Source: Allomyces arbusculus
Lineage: Eukaryota > Blastocladiomycota > Blastocladiomycetes > Blastocladiales > Blastocladiaceae
Assembly: GCA_027604705.1 (NCBI GenBank)
Contig: JADHYV010000021.1
Coordinates: forward strand, 186,001 to 250,000
Reading direction: 5' to 3'
DNA length: 64,000 nt
Below the pieces are notes generated by a model. It searched no databases and was not told the origin of the DNA. It saw only the letters and a program-made list of their open reading frames with translations. Positions 12,731-23,773 of this stretch are shown in pieces. Made by a program: the position numbers and the translations under genes. Each line of letters opens with the position of its first letter. Position 1 is the first letter of the stretch.

Positions 12731-13924
12731 CTACAAATGCAGCACTTTGCCGCGCGGGTCGTCGCGAAACGCGCTAACAAGCTCTCTACCCTCCTCCTCG
12801 GTCACAAACGGGCACGCGCGGGCGTTGACGTACCGGACCGACGGCGACATCGCATACGCCCACAAGACATCGGCCGTGATCGCCGTCAGATCCACGTCCA
12901 GGACCGCCACGTGCACTTCCCCATCGGCCGCAACTAATCCATGGCCCTCAATCATGACACACCCTGTCAAACGCAACCGGCGGAGCCGCGGCAGGTGCAT
13001 GACCAGGCACGCGAGCCCGGCATCCGTGACCCGCTCACAAAACGCGATATCGAGCACCTCAAGCCGCGGACAGAGCGTCGCCGCGAGGTCGTGCAGTGTC
13101 GCGTCATTCGTGCCCGTCGTGTGCGCGAGCGACAGTGACCGCAAGTGCGTGAGTGGGGCCCGCGGCGGGGCCCGTAGCTGCTGCGCCGGGAAAAAGTGCG
13201 GCGCGCGGTCGAGCCGCAGGTGGACAAGGTCGAGCGCGTCGTTGGTCGCGAGCGGCGCGAGTGTTCGAATCCAGGTCGTGCTCAGGTCGAGGTCACGGAC
13301 CCATCGCGAGGGTGGCGCCGGTACAGCATCGGGCGAGGCGAGCGGCGACGGGAAAAACGCCGAGAACCGGGTCGTGACGAGGACTTGCAGCCGGTCGTCG
13401 TCAACGAGCTGCCCGAGCGCGCCAAGGTCGACACGGAAGTGCCGTTGAACGACGAGTGGGTGCCGAGAAACGGCGTCAAGGGTCGGGCAGGCTCGACTCG
13501 CGGCGAGAAGTGAGGCGGGTGAACAAAACAGCGCGATTTGGAGTAGCGTTTCGGTGGGGAAAGCGGTCCACGGGCAAGAACGAGCGCACTGGCGACGGCA
13601 ACGAGCCCGTCGTGGTTCTTGGCGGTCAGTTCCTTCCGAGTGTGCGTGATTGTTGTGGCCGTTTTCCTGCCGCATCTGGTCGCGTACTCGTCGAGGCCGG
13701 AGCGGACACATTGAATGGCAGCGCGACGCGGCCGGCGAGGGTCGTTGCACGTTCGCTTTCCCATAATCTCGGGACGAATGATGGTGAAAGGGCGGCAGCT
13801 GGAGAGACTTGTCATCAGAAAAATGGTCGAGCTTTCTGGGCGGCGTGCAAAGGACCGGCGAAGCGAGCGACGGCAGCGACAGTCCGTCGGCAAAGCTTGG
13901 TCGTGGCGGAAGATCAATGTGCAT
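12731..13924 (-). CDS. F-box / leucine-rich-repeat protein
   Basis: A single reading frame of 397 aa from the ATG at 13924 to a stop at 12731. Known family: F-box/LRR proteins are substrate receptors of SCF ubiquitin ligases; the F-box binds Skp1 and the LRRs bind the substrate. Seen: a disordered N-terminal third rich in Ser/Pro/Arg/His, then an F-box beginning WTAFPTETLLQIALFCSP about residue 130. After that come LRRs of the cysteine-containing (AMN1/GRR1) type, such as CPRLEVLDIAFCERVTDAGL followed by LPRLRRLRLTGC. The frame continues open upstream to 14305, but that part is low-complexity and spans an AT-rich GT tract, so I start at 13924. Intact and GC-rich, unlike the broken F-box/LRR copies at 15.3 and 50.6 kb. 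Substrate unknown. Confidence 0.75.
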   Translation of the reverse strand: MHIDLPPRPSFADGLSLPSLASPVLCTPPRKLDHFSDDKSLQLPPFHHHSSRDYGKANVQRPSPAASRCHSMCPLRPRRVRDQMRQENGHNNHAHSEGTDRQEPRRARCRRQCARSCPWTAFPTETLLQIALFCSPASLLAASRACPTLDAVSRHPLVVQRHFRVDLGALGQLVDDDRLQVLVTTRFSAFFPSPLASPDAVPAPPSRWVRDLDLSTTWIRTLAPLATNDALDLVHLRLDRAPHFFPAQQLRAPPRAPLTHLRSLSLAHTTGTNDATLHDLAATLCPRLEVLDIAFCERVTDAGLACLVMHLPRLRRLRLTGCVMIEGHGLVAADGEVHVAVLDVDLTAITADVLWAYAMSPSVRYVNARACPFVTEEEGRELVSAFRDDPRGKVLHL

Positions 13925-15294
13925 CGTGGTTGGACGGCATCGTTTGCGTGTTGCGAGATGTTGGGCCGCTGAGATTTCGAGGGAGCGAGGAGAAGCGCTG
14001 TTGTGTGTTGGTTGGTGGTGGTGCTGTGTGTCTTCGTGTCTTCTGTGTGTTGGTTGTGTTGTTTGTGTTGTGGGCGGCTTTGGCACATCACACACATCAC
14101 ACATCCACATCCACCGCGCAGTCTCTTGAAAACATTGCCTATTTGCTGGTTGCCAACAATGCTGTTGAGTACGATGAGCAACAAAGAACATCTCTTCCCA
14201 GACAAGGATTTGGTGTTTAGATGGTTCATGGTTGTGGTCGTGGGTTGTGGTCATAAAGAAAATGGAAATGCAGACAGCAACCTCCTCTCTCTCTGTGCCC
14301 TCCATCTGTCATTGTCGCTCGCTCAAGCAGTTCAAAGCTTTGAGTTGCATTCCCTGCGCCATGGTCAGCCAATATTCTGCGGGCACTTAAAACCACATTT
14401 TAAAGCCTGCCATTGATTGTCCTCAAAGTAAATGCTAAGCAGCTTGCTGCTGGTGCACAGCTTGGATGATGATTTATCGACACGATGTGCTTCACCTTGA
14501 TCTCCATGCGCACAGCCTGTACACGCTGCGTCTCCGTGTCTTGATCCATGCATGCAACAAGACTTGTAGCTTTCAACTCTTCAGCAATATGCTTCAGAAC
14601 CCACTGGTGTTGTGGCCCGGTTCGCATCAGCCTGGAGTCCATTAGGACTTTTTTTTACTCGTCGTGCCGTCATCATCATCGAGTCTCCCTGTTGCTGCTG
14701 CCGCGCGACGAGCGCCAATGCCAAAGCTGTGGAGCGGGTGGCATGCCGCTTATGGCTCAGTTCTATCCCCAATCATTCAGTCTCTCATTACAGCCGACCT
14801 GCCCTCGATATCGACCACTTTGATTGCTACCAGCTCACACAGCGTGAGCTAGTTTGGCAACGGCCTCCGAAGCTCGTTGCGGCTGCATGCCGGAACAGGA
14901 AATAATGATTATGTCTGCTCTGCGGCTGCACGAAAGTATGAGCAAACCAGCGCAGATTTAATCGAAGTGCAGTTTCTCCCAGTCTGTCATCACTGTCAAT
15001 AATATTGACAGATAATTTGCGATCCTGACATGATTGCGTCCCGCCGACATGCGCGGGAGCATGCACAGGTAGCGCGTGACGCCGCCCCACAGTTGCCAGT
15101 GATCTCAAGTGCAGTCAAACGAGAGGAAGAGGAGAATGGGGCGGGAAATCCAGGAGCGAGGACGACGACGCCAACCGGGTCTCACGGTGCAAACAACAGA
15201 AGCCAGCAGCAACCGCCGCTCAGCACAACACCAGCATCCATTTCTATTGCCCAGCAGATCAGCTCTCCAACCATATGCCTGTTGCTCCTTCCTC
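13925..15294. other. AT-richer intergenic region
   Basis: About 1.37 kb upstream of the F-box gene. It contains a GT/TG-rich stretch (about 14000-14110) and no open frame with recognisable protein. Base composition turns clearly less GC-rich from about 14.2 kb and stays so to about 18.1 kb. No tRNA or transposon protein was seen. Confidence 0.5.
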
Positions 15295-17055
15295 ATGTCT
15301 CCCTCTCCCCCACCCTCCCTCGCCATGTGCTCACTCAACGCAAGCGATCAACATCCGACAACCATTGCCAAAAAACTCAATCACCTGCCTGCCGTGGTCT
15401 TGGATCAAATTGCTCTGCTGCTTGCTGGAGGCCGATCTGACAAGAATAATCCACAACCTTGCAATGCCATGCTCTACCTCGCTCTCGTTGCTCCGCCTAT
15501 ACGCACCGTGTATCCGTGCCTTGATTCGGACGTGCTGGTGGGACAGTTACAACAACAACCACGCCGATTCCGACACTACGGCGACAATGATGTGCATCCA
15601 CACGTCTTCGATTGGCTTCGTCTGCAACTCCACCAGGAGCCATGGGCCTCGGCAAACTTCTCTGGTGCTTTTGCCACATACCCGCGACCGCGCATTCATT
15701 CCCTTTGCTCTTGAAGACGGCAGCATTGTGGTATCGCGAAATTAGACGCTGCTTCTTCTACCGCAGCAGCAGTAGATGGGTGAGCTGTTCGCGAGCGTAA
15801 CTGCAATGAACAACATTGCACCACATTGCCAGTCCGTCGCTTTGCAGCACACGATTCCTTGGGAGCAGGCTGTTTTGCCGTCCTCTGTCTTTGATCTTAC
15901 TCTGCATCAGGTGGACACCCGGAAGTTATTCCGCAATGCATGCGCTTTCTTTGCCCGCTTCCCGACGCACCTGTGTTTGCTGGAACTGAACGATATTTGC
16001 GACTTCTCTGGCGCGTCCTTGCCCGACAAAGCGCTTTTTCTCTGTGACTTGTTTCGCTACCTGCCGCCAACAATGGTGTCGCTCTGCATTGAAGAGGTCA
16101 CCACAGGTGCGACTCTGGAGCAAGTGGCAACTGCTCTCGCTGATGCGCTGATGCGATCAGTCGGCTTCCACTCTTGTCGTCGCTCTCCCTTACGTACACG
16201 AACGTGGCCGGGCTTGATGCTGTTCCCCGAGCACTGCTGCGCACTGGGCGTGCAAATTTGGGCCTGTGTCACTTTCTGGAGCACAACAGCACAAAACCCT
16301 TGAACAACACGCCGCGAGCTTTCCTACCTCGGTTCAATCGCTGTCCGTGCTTCTTGACGACAGAAACTATGAGGGCGACAAAACTGAGGATGAAGGTGAC
16401 CATGAAAGCGATCCATATCGTATTGAGCTTCTCGCCATGCGGCTGCCACGCGCCATGCGATCTTTTGACGTTCGACATCTCTCCTCATGGACACGGGCTA
16501 TCATTGCAATACTTCCAGTAATTGCGCCGCTACAGCAGCTGGGGATCTGCACGCGGGGCAATCCGCTCGCGGACACACCAATGCTCTTGCGTCTCCTTGC
16601 ATCGCTCAGGCATCTTGATTTAAGCTCATGGGCACTTGGGAAGACTCGGCCGTACGTTTTTGCTGCACTGGTCCTATACATGCCGCAGCAGCTTGTGACA
16701 ACGTCGCTTGCGCTTTGCCGGCTCTCTGCAACAACAATTGATGTTCTTGATGGTCACTGGCCCCAAATGCTGCGTGAACTCAATAATCACGGAAATAATT
16801 TTCCACGCGCACCCATGACTTTCTCAGCTACTCTCTGTTCGCTGTGACTTGGGGACAACAAGGAACTGTCCAATCAGGGCGCGCCAGGTTGGGTCTCCCT
16901 GCTGCCAGAACGTCTGCAGGTGCTCGATGTCACCAAGACCTGGCTTGATCGAATCCTTGTCTGGGTGATGCTTGACTGGGGGTACCTTCGTTCGTCACGG
17001 CGGCATGTACGCGTTGTGACGGCTGGTATGTCGCTGGCCCATGACCCAGTTTAGC
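15295..17055 (+). pseudogene. Degenerate F-box/LRR gene copy A
   Basis: Pieces of one protein lie in order on the plus strand but in different frames. First is an F-box-like start from the ATG at 15295 (LNHLPAVVLDQIALLLAGG). A middle segment at 15776-16170 contains LCLLELNDICDFSG and SLPDKALFLCDLFRYLPP. Then come LRR segments at 16290-16847 (LLASLRHLDLSS, LCRLSATTIDVLDGHWP) and a last LRR at about 16848-17055 (LSLGDNKELSNQGAPGWVSL). At least three frame changes or stops separate them. Those I checked could not be explained by introns of the length and splice sites used elsewhere here; a stop directly precedes the segment at 15776. GC content is lower than in neighbouring genes. The last two LRRs align with those of copy B at 50.6-52.4 kb. 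This is a host gene family relic; an unusual spliced gene is less likely. Confidence 0.6.
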
Positions 17056-18208
17056 GGACCAGCTGTGGGTGTGCTTCGATGTGCAGTGCAGTTGAGATGC
17101 GGCTGGCTTGTAGATAATTTGGCTGTAATCGAAACGTGGGGATCGCCATGAAGATGCCGATCGGGTTGTGTTGGTGTTCAACATGCAGTTTGTACGCATT
17201 TTGAAGGGGATTGCAGTGGAACCTGGAGGCATTGAATGTTTGATGGCAGCTTCAGGCACACTGAGCTTGCCACATGTGTTCGATATGGCGACAAGCGGAT
17301 GTGATCTCATTCTGCTCTCCGCCCGCTGGACCGGTTGTGGGTCGCGCTGGACGTGCAGTGGTGCTATTGATTCAGCTCATGAACATAGGAGCGGGAGGAG
17401 AAGGCAAGTTGGCATGTTGCGTTGCTTGAAGTTGCAGCAGAACAGGACTCAAAGCATGCTTATCTTTCGAGGCCAGGAGAGGAGCCTACAAAATGTAGGT
17501 GGAGATGAGAGGTGTTACACTTCTTGCGAATAATGAATTTGGGCAATCAACTCGGTATGTTTTGGTGCATTGATAATGCGTTGGAGCCAAGGCCCTTCAG
17601 GCGTGGAGCAAAAACGCCATCAATCCATGCTCCCTTGCCCCTGCTTCCAGTGTCATGGCTGGCAAGATTCTCATCCATGACACAACAACTTTTGACCGTC
17701 TTGAAACGAGTCTCTGGGCTCATTGGTCGGCGAATGAACAAACGTGAAACACCGTGCTTATTTCACAACTGCATCTTAATGTGCAGTGTTCGCGTGGATG
17801 GTGTGATGTGGATGGACAAACGCAAGTGTCTTGATCTCGATTTAGTGATGTGTCCCTACGTCCATCTAACTTTGCAGTCTCTCATTTATACATGGTGTGG
17901 TTGCTAGTCCTCATTTATACATGGTGTGGTTGCTAGTCTCTCATTTATACATGGTGTGGTTCCTAGTCTCTCATTTATACATGGTATGGTTGCTGTTCCG
18001 ACGGCCAGGCATGTCTTTCAGAAGCGGTCACATGCGAAGTTGTGTCTTGAGGGTCCTGTTCCGCGGTGGACCTCATTTGCGGGATTTTGAGGTTCAGGAA
18101 AAGCGAAACAAGATGGAGCAGAAACGTATATTCACAAAATCCGGCCGTTGCCGGACCGGACCAGCCCCGACCTCTCGCCACCTTCTCCACCGGCAGCGCA
18201 CTCCCTCC
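17056..18208. other. AT-richer region without genes
   Basis: About 1.15 kb between the F-box/LRR relic and the proteasome gene. Apart from the tandem repeat at 17881-17998 nothing coding or structural could be supported. Confidence 0.5.
17881..17998 (+). repeat. 30-bp tandem repeat, four copies
   Basis: Four head-to-tail units of 29-30 bp begin at 17881, 17910, 17940 and 17970. Each starts CTCATTTATACATGGT and differs by only one or two bases, the last copy being the most diverged. No coding role is apparent. Confidence 0.95.
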
Positions 18209-19048
18209 CTAATCCTCCATCTCGTCCGGGTTCAGCGCCGCCTGCGCAAACGCATTGGCCTCCTGCGCCAAGTCGGCGGGGACCATGGCGTGCTTGTTGT
18301 TGGACTCGGCGCAGACCCAGCTGAGCTCGAGCTCAAAGTCTTTGTCCTTGGCCTCGTCGTGGACCAAGTGCAGGATCCGTGCGGCCTCCTTAACAGCCTC
18401 GCGGCAAGTCAGTTCGTCGAGCTTGAGTTTTTCGATCTCGGTCTTGGCGACTTGCTTGCCCTTGCCAATGGCGACGCCGCGGTACCCGAAATAGATGCCC
18501 GACGGGTCGATCATGTAGAGTCCCGGACCGTCCTTGTCGACGGTGCCGAGAATCGCCGAGGAGCCGAACGGGCGCACCGACGAGTAGAGCGTGTAAGCTT
18601 GGACGTACATGGCGAGGCGGTCGGCGAGGGCCTTGATATTGGATGTTCGATGGAATGGTCAGTTTTCTGCTCCAATCCGATAAACACGAAAAAATGGTTC
18701 AATGGAAACCAGGATTACCTTGCCGGCAATCGCCTCCTTGTAGGTGGACCGCCAGTTGTAGGCCTCTTCGCGCGCGCGGTTCACGAGCTGGCGGCCGTCG
18801 GCGAGCAGACCTGCCGTGGCGACACCGACGTGGAAGTCGACCGTCTGCGTGCGCTTGTTGCTGCCGGGCACAAGCAGCTTGGAGGGCACGAGCTTTTCGA
18901 TGGCGAGCACGACGCCGTCCTTGCAGCGGATGCCGATGGCGGTGCCCGAGTTGTCAACGGCCTTGTTGGCGTACTCGACCTGGAAGATGCGGCCGTCGGG
19001 CGAGTAGGTCGACGACGACAGGTCGTAGCCGGTGCCGATCGAGGTCAT
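18209..19048 (-). CDS. PSMA3: 20S proteasome subunit alpha type-3
   Basis: Two exons (19048-18719 and 18631-18209) give 250 aa, the usual length of the family. Known role: one of the seven alpha subunits forming the outer ring of the 20S proteasome. Seen: the alpha-subunit N-terminal signature [20 protein letters not shown] followed by EYANKAV, then [52 protein letters not shown] and KTEIEKLKL. The acidic C-terminal end (NPDEMED) is typical of the alpha-3/C8 group. The 87-bp intron lies at the start of helix 2 (AGK/ALADRL). The gene is divergent from the peptide transporter. Confidence 0.95.
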
Positions 19049-19915
19049 TGTTGCAGTGCGTGAGGGTGAGTTGGGCGCGTCGTTGGGTTCGCGGAAGTGC
19101 TGCTTCGCGTTGCGGCGCGGGTGGAGACGGCGCGCAAGCAGGGAGCAGGCTCGTAGACGGCGTGCAGCGTGCTGGCGGTGCTTTCTCAGCGTTTCGGGGC
19201 CGCTCGTCGTGGAATGCGTCGGGTCGATGATGGTGGTGGTCGCGGCTTGGTGGTGATCTTCGTCTTTTGGCCAGGACGACGCGTGTTGCTTTGGCGTGAC
19301 TCGCCTGTCTTCCCCATCGCTCCCAGGGCCGTGCGGTGGATCGCAGAGCGCGGAGAAAGTGGCGCGGGACCGCCCTCGGCTGCAGAGCGTCACGCGTCGT
19401 GGCGCAGCAACCCGGAGGGTCACGCGGCGCTCAGGCGGACTCCCGAGAGACACAGAGTGAAACAAGAGAACGCGTCAGCAAAATCACCGGAACATAAAGC
19501 AGCGGCCCGCCGTTGGCGACTGCCACCCGCGACGACGTCCTCACCTCCGCCCGCCGTGTCCTCGGCGCCAGCAGATTCGAGCTAGACCAGCAGCAACCGC
19601 AATCTCCCCGCACCACCACGCTCAACGACGACAGCGACGCTGCCGGACAGCGCCGCGACGACGATCTGCATCCAAGTCCAGCTCAGCCCACGCAAGCAGG
19701 TCTTTGCCGTGAGCAGCAGCAAGTGCATACAAGCAAGCACGGCAAGCACGCAACCGCCCCTCAAGGAAGAACCGGTGGATCTGCCCACGCGTCTTTCACA
19801 TTTCCCGACGACCCGAAGACTTCTCGACCCGTTTCCGCTCTCCCTGCTCTCTCTCCCTCCCACCCAAGTGTGCCCACTTGACGATCTCGTGAAAGCGCTC
19901 TCGACCGGCGCTGCC
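19049..19915. promoter_or_regulatory. Divergent intergenic region, PSMA3 / peptide transporter
   Basis: 867 bp between two divergent starts, so both promoters lie here. Open frames in it are low-complexity and run in several frames at once, as expected from GC-rich DNA. No specific site could be named. Confidence 0.4.
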
Positions 19916-22096
19916 ATGAGCACTCCCTCTGACGCTGCCGTTCCCGCCGACGCGGTCGGTGAAACGTCGCCGCTTCTCGGCACAGCCATGGGCGGCCGTG
20001 GTTCGTCGACGGTGCGCTCGCGTGCGTCCGGGTACACTTCGCTCGCGCAAGTCGACCCGGTCCCGTCAGCGTCGTCCTCATCCGACGGCCATGACCGCGC
20101 CCTGAGCGCGTCGTGCCCGCCTTCGGGCAACACGCATGAACCCGCGGCTTGGAGCGGGTCGGCCGAGGACGTGACGGTGCCAAAATCCGTGTTTTTCATT
20201 ATTGGCAACGAGTTTTGCGAGCGGTTCAATTTCTACGGTACCGTGTGCACGGCCTCTTTGCGAATGTGACGTGAAGTGGCTCTGACTGATCATTTTGTCT
20301 TTGAATCTCCAGGCATCAAGGCCATTCTCTTCATCTACCTGACGCGGTACCTGCTCATCAACTCGGACACGGCCACGGCGCTCGTCCATGGTTTTGTCTT
20401 CCTCGCCTACCTGTTCACGCTGTTCGGCGGCGCCCTCAGCGACAGTTATTTGGGCCGGTACAAGACGATTGTCGTGCTCTCGCTCGTCTACTGCGTCGGC
20501 AACTTGACCCTCAGTTTGACGGCGATTCCGGGCGTCATGCCCGTCAGCTCGGCACCTGCGAGTGGCGATATCGAGGGCACCGGCAAGCCGAGCCCCTGGG
20601 GCGCGGTCGTCGGGCTCGTGCTCTTGGCGCTCGGCACGGGCGGGATCAAACCCAACGTCTCGGCGTTTGGTGCCGACCAGTACTTGCCGTCGCAGGTGCG
20701 CGCGATCTCGCTGTATTTCTCGTTCTTCTACGCGAGTATCAACACGGGGTGCGTCTTTTTCGCGCGGTGCTTTCCTTCTGCCAAATCAGAAGACTCACCC
20801 GACCGTCCACCCACAGGAGCCTGCTCTCGATGATCACGACCCCGCTGCTGCGCTCGCACGCGTGTTTTGGCCGCGACGACTGCTTCCCGCTCGCGTTCGG
20901 GTTGCCGTCGCTGCTCCTGTTTGTCTCGACGCTCGTCTTCATCGCAGGCCAGAAGCACTACCGCCAGCATCCGCCGTCGGGCAACGTGCTCGCCCATGTT
21001 CTCTCGGCCATGACGACCGCGCGCAAACTCAAGCGGCAGGCACAGCGGCGCGACGACGCGCCGCTACAGCACTGGCTCGACTATGCGGCGCTCGACGACC
21101 GGTTCGATGTGGCCTTTGTCAAGGATATCAAGCAGTTGCTCGGCGTGCTGTGGGTGTTTTTGCCGTGTACGCATCGCGCTCGTGCCCACTCCAACGCATC
21201 CCTCACTCACCTCTCCTCCCTCCCTCACAGTGCCCATGTTTTGGACCCTCTATGACCAGGTACCGTGTTTCTTGTCGCTCCACGCACTCGAATCTCTCGT
21301 CTTGGCCGTTGCAAACTGACCCTTCTGGGATTGGAAATAGCAATCGAGTCGGTGGACGTCGCAAGCGCTCCTCATGCAGTCGCGCATCTCGCTCTTCGGC
21401 ACCGGGTGGACGCTCGACGTGAAACCCGACCAAATGCAAGTGACCAACGCCGTCCTTATCCTCGCGTTCATCCCGCTCTTCCAGCATTACGTCTACCCGC
21501 GCGTCTCGCTCCCGCCGCTGCGGCGCATGACCGTCGGCATGCTCTTCACCGGGTTCTCGTTTGTCCTCGCCGGTTTCCTGCAACTCGCGATCGACCGCGG
21601 CGTCTTCACCGTGTTCGACCCGACGCGCGGGACGACCATTGAAGTGACCGACCCGGCCTTGCGGCGGCACTTTGCCGAACAGGGCACATTGCAGTGTGTG
21701 GAGAAGTGTGTTCCGATTCTGTGGCAGGTGCCGCAGTACGTGATAATCACTGCCGGCGAAATCATGTTCTCGATCACCGGGCTCGAGTACTCGTACGCGA
21801 TGGCGCCCGCGAGTATGAAGTCCGTGTGCCAGGCGGCCTGGCAGATGACGGTCGCCATCGGGAACTTGCTGGTGATTGTGATTGCCGAAGCGCACTTGTT
21901 TGAGGCCGCGCCGGAATTGTTCTTTTTCGCGACGTGCTTGACGGTCGCGGCGGGCGTGTTTGCGTGGATGGGGCAGGGGCACGAGGTGCAGGCGGCAGCC
22001 GCGGCGGGGGCGCGGGATGGAGAGGAAGAGAGCGGAGAACGTGCGCGGCTCTTGCCGGGAGGTGTTGCGGAGGATGATGAGGAAGTGGCGATTTGA
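19916..22096 (+). CDS. PTR2: POT/SLC15-family proton-coupled peptide transporter
   Basis: Five exons (19916-20237, 20313-20748, 20817-21166, 21231-21259, 21341-22096) join in phase to 630 aa. Known family: proton-driven import of di- and tripeptides across the plasma membrane by a 12-TM MFS fold. Seen: a Ser-rich cytosolic N-terminus with ETSPLL, then FFIIGNEFCERFNFYG on TM1 (the ExxERFxYYG motif with Phe for Tyr), GGALSDSYLGRYKTI (MFS loop), LALGTGGIKPNVSAFGADQ, and FLPLPMFWTLYDQQSSRW, which is reassembled only by splicing out two introns around the 29-nt exon. The end has SITGLEYSYAMAPASMKSV, then TM11-12 and an acidic tail. The first ATG in frame after a stop is earlier, but 19916 opens the acidic segment usual before TM1. 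Confidence 0.92.
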
Positions 22097-22437
22097 CGTC
22101 GGGTGGGTTGTGGCCCGAACGCGCTCCTGCCGTTTTCCGTTTTGTTTTCGGGCTTCGGTCCCCGGCCGCGGTGGCCTTGGCTCGGCGTTGTTCTGCGGTC
22201 GCCGCGCCGCGTCGAGCGTGCGCGGGCACACGGGACGGAAATCGCGGTGGAGCCGCGGTCGACCAATGTATATACATAATTTATCCCGTCCGTCAGCTGA
22301 GATGGTTGCTGTTGTCGATGTGGGTCGGCAGGCGAGGAAGGATCTGCGAACCCCCCCCCCCCCCCCCCACCCCACGCATAGACGAAGAACATGACCGGCA
22401 AGGCTCAGCAAAAAAAGATAAGGCCGATGGGCGTGCC

Positions 22438-22637
22438 GAAGAAAGCTTTGCTACGTACACAGCTCAAAACGATCATCGTGAGGGGCGGTCAAGAATTTGT
22501 CCATGGGAAGGGAACACAAGCTAGCCAAGGGCTAGTTGACGAACGTCCCGGGAAATCGGTCACCCACGGACGGCGGACCGCCCCTGTTCGGGGATCGAAC
22601 CCGACGCCGCGCTGACGACTTGACAGCATGGCTACCC
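22438..22637 (-). repeat. tRNA-like SINE candidate, copy 1
   Basis: Read on the minus strand, a tRNA-like head at about 22637-22590 has an A-box-like TAGCCATGCTGTCAAG and, about 30 bp on, a perfect-looking B-box/T-arm GGGTTCGATCCCCG. It is followed by a body bounded by complementary arms: plus-strand AGGGGCGGTC at 22481 and GACCGCCCCT at 22576. The A-to-B spacing is too short for a full tRNA, which needs about 44 bp, so this is not a working tRNA gene. Similar to copy 2 about 0.7 kb away. The D-arm part most resembles a tRNA-Leu/Ser-type sequence; that source is a guess. Confidence 0.5.
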
Positions 22638-23124
22638 AACTCGCTTTATGCCCAGGCGTACATGGCTCTTGATGTCCGCGGCGCGGGTGGAGACGTGTCG
22701 CATCGCGTCAGAAACACCAGGCTCACAGATGTGCACAGCAAAGACCGAGCTCATTTTGATCATCGCACTCAACAAAGCGGTGATGTGGGGAGTGAGAGGG
22801 TGCATCGGGTGCCAGATTCGCTTGCCGCGAGCATGAGGTTCGTGATTTCGGCGATTTGTGCCTCCCGGCCGTCGGTTTGGCTGCAATCCTGTGCTAGCAA
22901 TGCTGCCTGTTTCACAAGTTTGTGATGTTCATTCCGCCGCAAATCAACATGAATCCTTCTGGTTCATTTGGAAAATGGTGCCTGCTCGACGTCATTGTCG
23001 ATGTGGCCGCAGGAACATGAGAAGCTGACGTTGCGGGCAAAGGGGAATCACTGCTGTCTGCTGACACCTGCGAGGTGCGGGTACTAAATACCGCTATGAA
23101 TGGTCCCAAATGCTGGCCATCAAT

Positions 23125-23365
23125 AAAGAAAGCTTCAAAAGAAGCTCAAAAACAAAGGGCGGTCAAGTTATCGTCCAAGGGTAGGAGGTGGGCCGAAGCC
23201 CGGGGTGGACCGAAGTCCGGGTTGGGATGAATCTCTGTTGGGAACAGGTCCTACAGATGCGAGGCCTGACGAACCTGGCGCGATTTAACCCATGGAGAGC
23301 GGGCCGCCCTTTGTTCCTCCGGGGATCGAACCCGGCCGCGTTGCTGACATGACAGCGCGGCTATT
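23125..23365 (-). repeat. tRNA-like SINE candidate, copy 2
   Basis: Same order as copy 1 on the minus strand: head with TAGCCGCGCTGTCATG, then B-box GGGTTCGATCCCCGG (plus-strand 23321-23335), then complementary arms (plus CAAAGGGCGGTC at 23153 and GGCCGCCCTTTG at 23302). Relative to copy 1 the outer arm bases changed on both sides together. About 45 bp of extra sequence sits inside, holding an internal near-duplicate of GGCCGAAGCCCGGG. Both copies share a GAAAGCTT and AGCTCAAAA segment at the other end. Confidence 0.5.
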
Positions 23366-23773
23366 GATCTCCGTTGTGAAGCGTGAAAAAACAGAAGTGG
23401 CAGTTGGTGCTTACGGTGATCTGGGAGACTGCAGCACGTCGACTTGGTTCGACACGCAAGGCCCTGCTGCACTCTTGCTGCCGCTTCCCTAAATTGCAGA
23501 ATGATTCTTTCGATTCGTTCTTCATGCTCTGGAGGCGACACTGAACGACGGTTCGGGACGCGAGGCGTTGATCAAGCTCTGGTATTGACCAGGAACTGCA
23601 GTGATCACCTCAAACAGGATTGCATACGCGACCAAGCATTTGTGATCCCTCGGTCACCGTTGCTGGCCACCCCCACATGGCCCGCTGAAGAGTAAGACGC
23701 ACTGCATCCAGTTGGAACGAGCGCGTCGTCGTCGGGCGCTGCAAGGCAAAATGTGGAGGAGCGCGGTGTATTG

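Larger units (their letters stand above)
22097..23773. other. Intergenic with poly-C run and tRNA-like repeats
   Basis: Non-coding as far as can be judged. It has a run of about 18 C at 22351-22368 and the two tRNA-like repeat copies listed separately. No open frame shows a known domain. Confidence 0.5.

Noticed and set aside
13456-14220. A plus-strand frame opposite the F-box gene and its flank
   Set aside because: No recognisable protein; it crosses a GT-rich stretch and overlaps the better-supported minus-strand gene.
22590-22640. A tRNA gene (T-arm sequence)
   Set aside because: There is no acceptor stem or anticodon arm and the A-to-B box spacing is too short. The same sequence recurs at 23.3 kb, so it is treated as a repeat.
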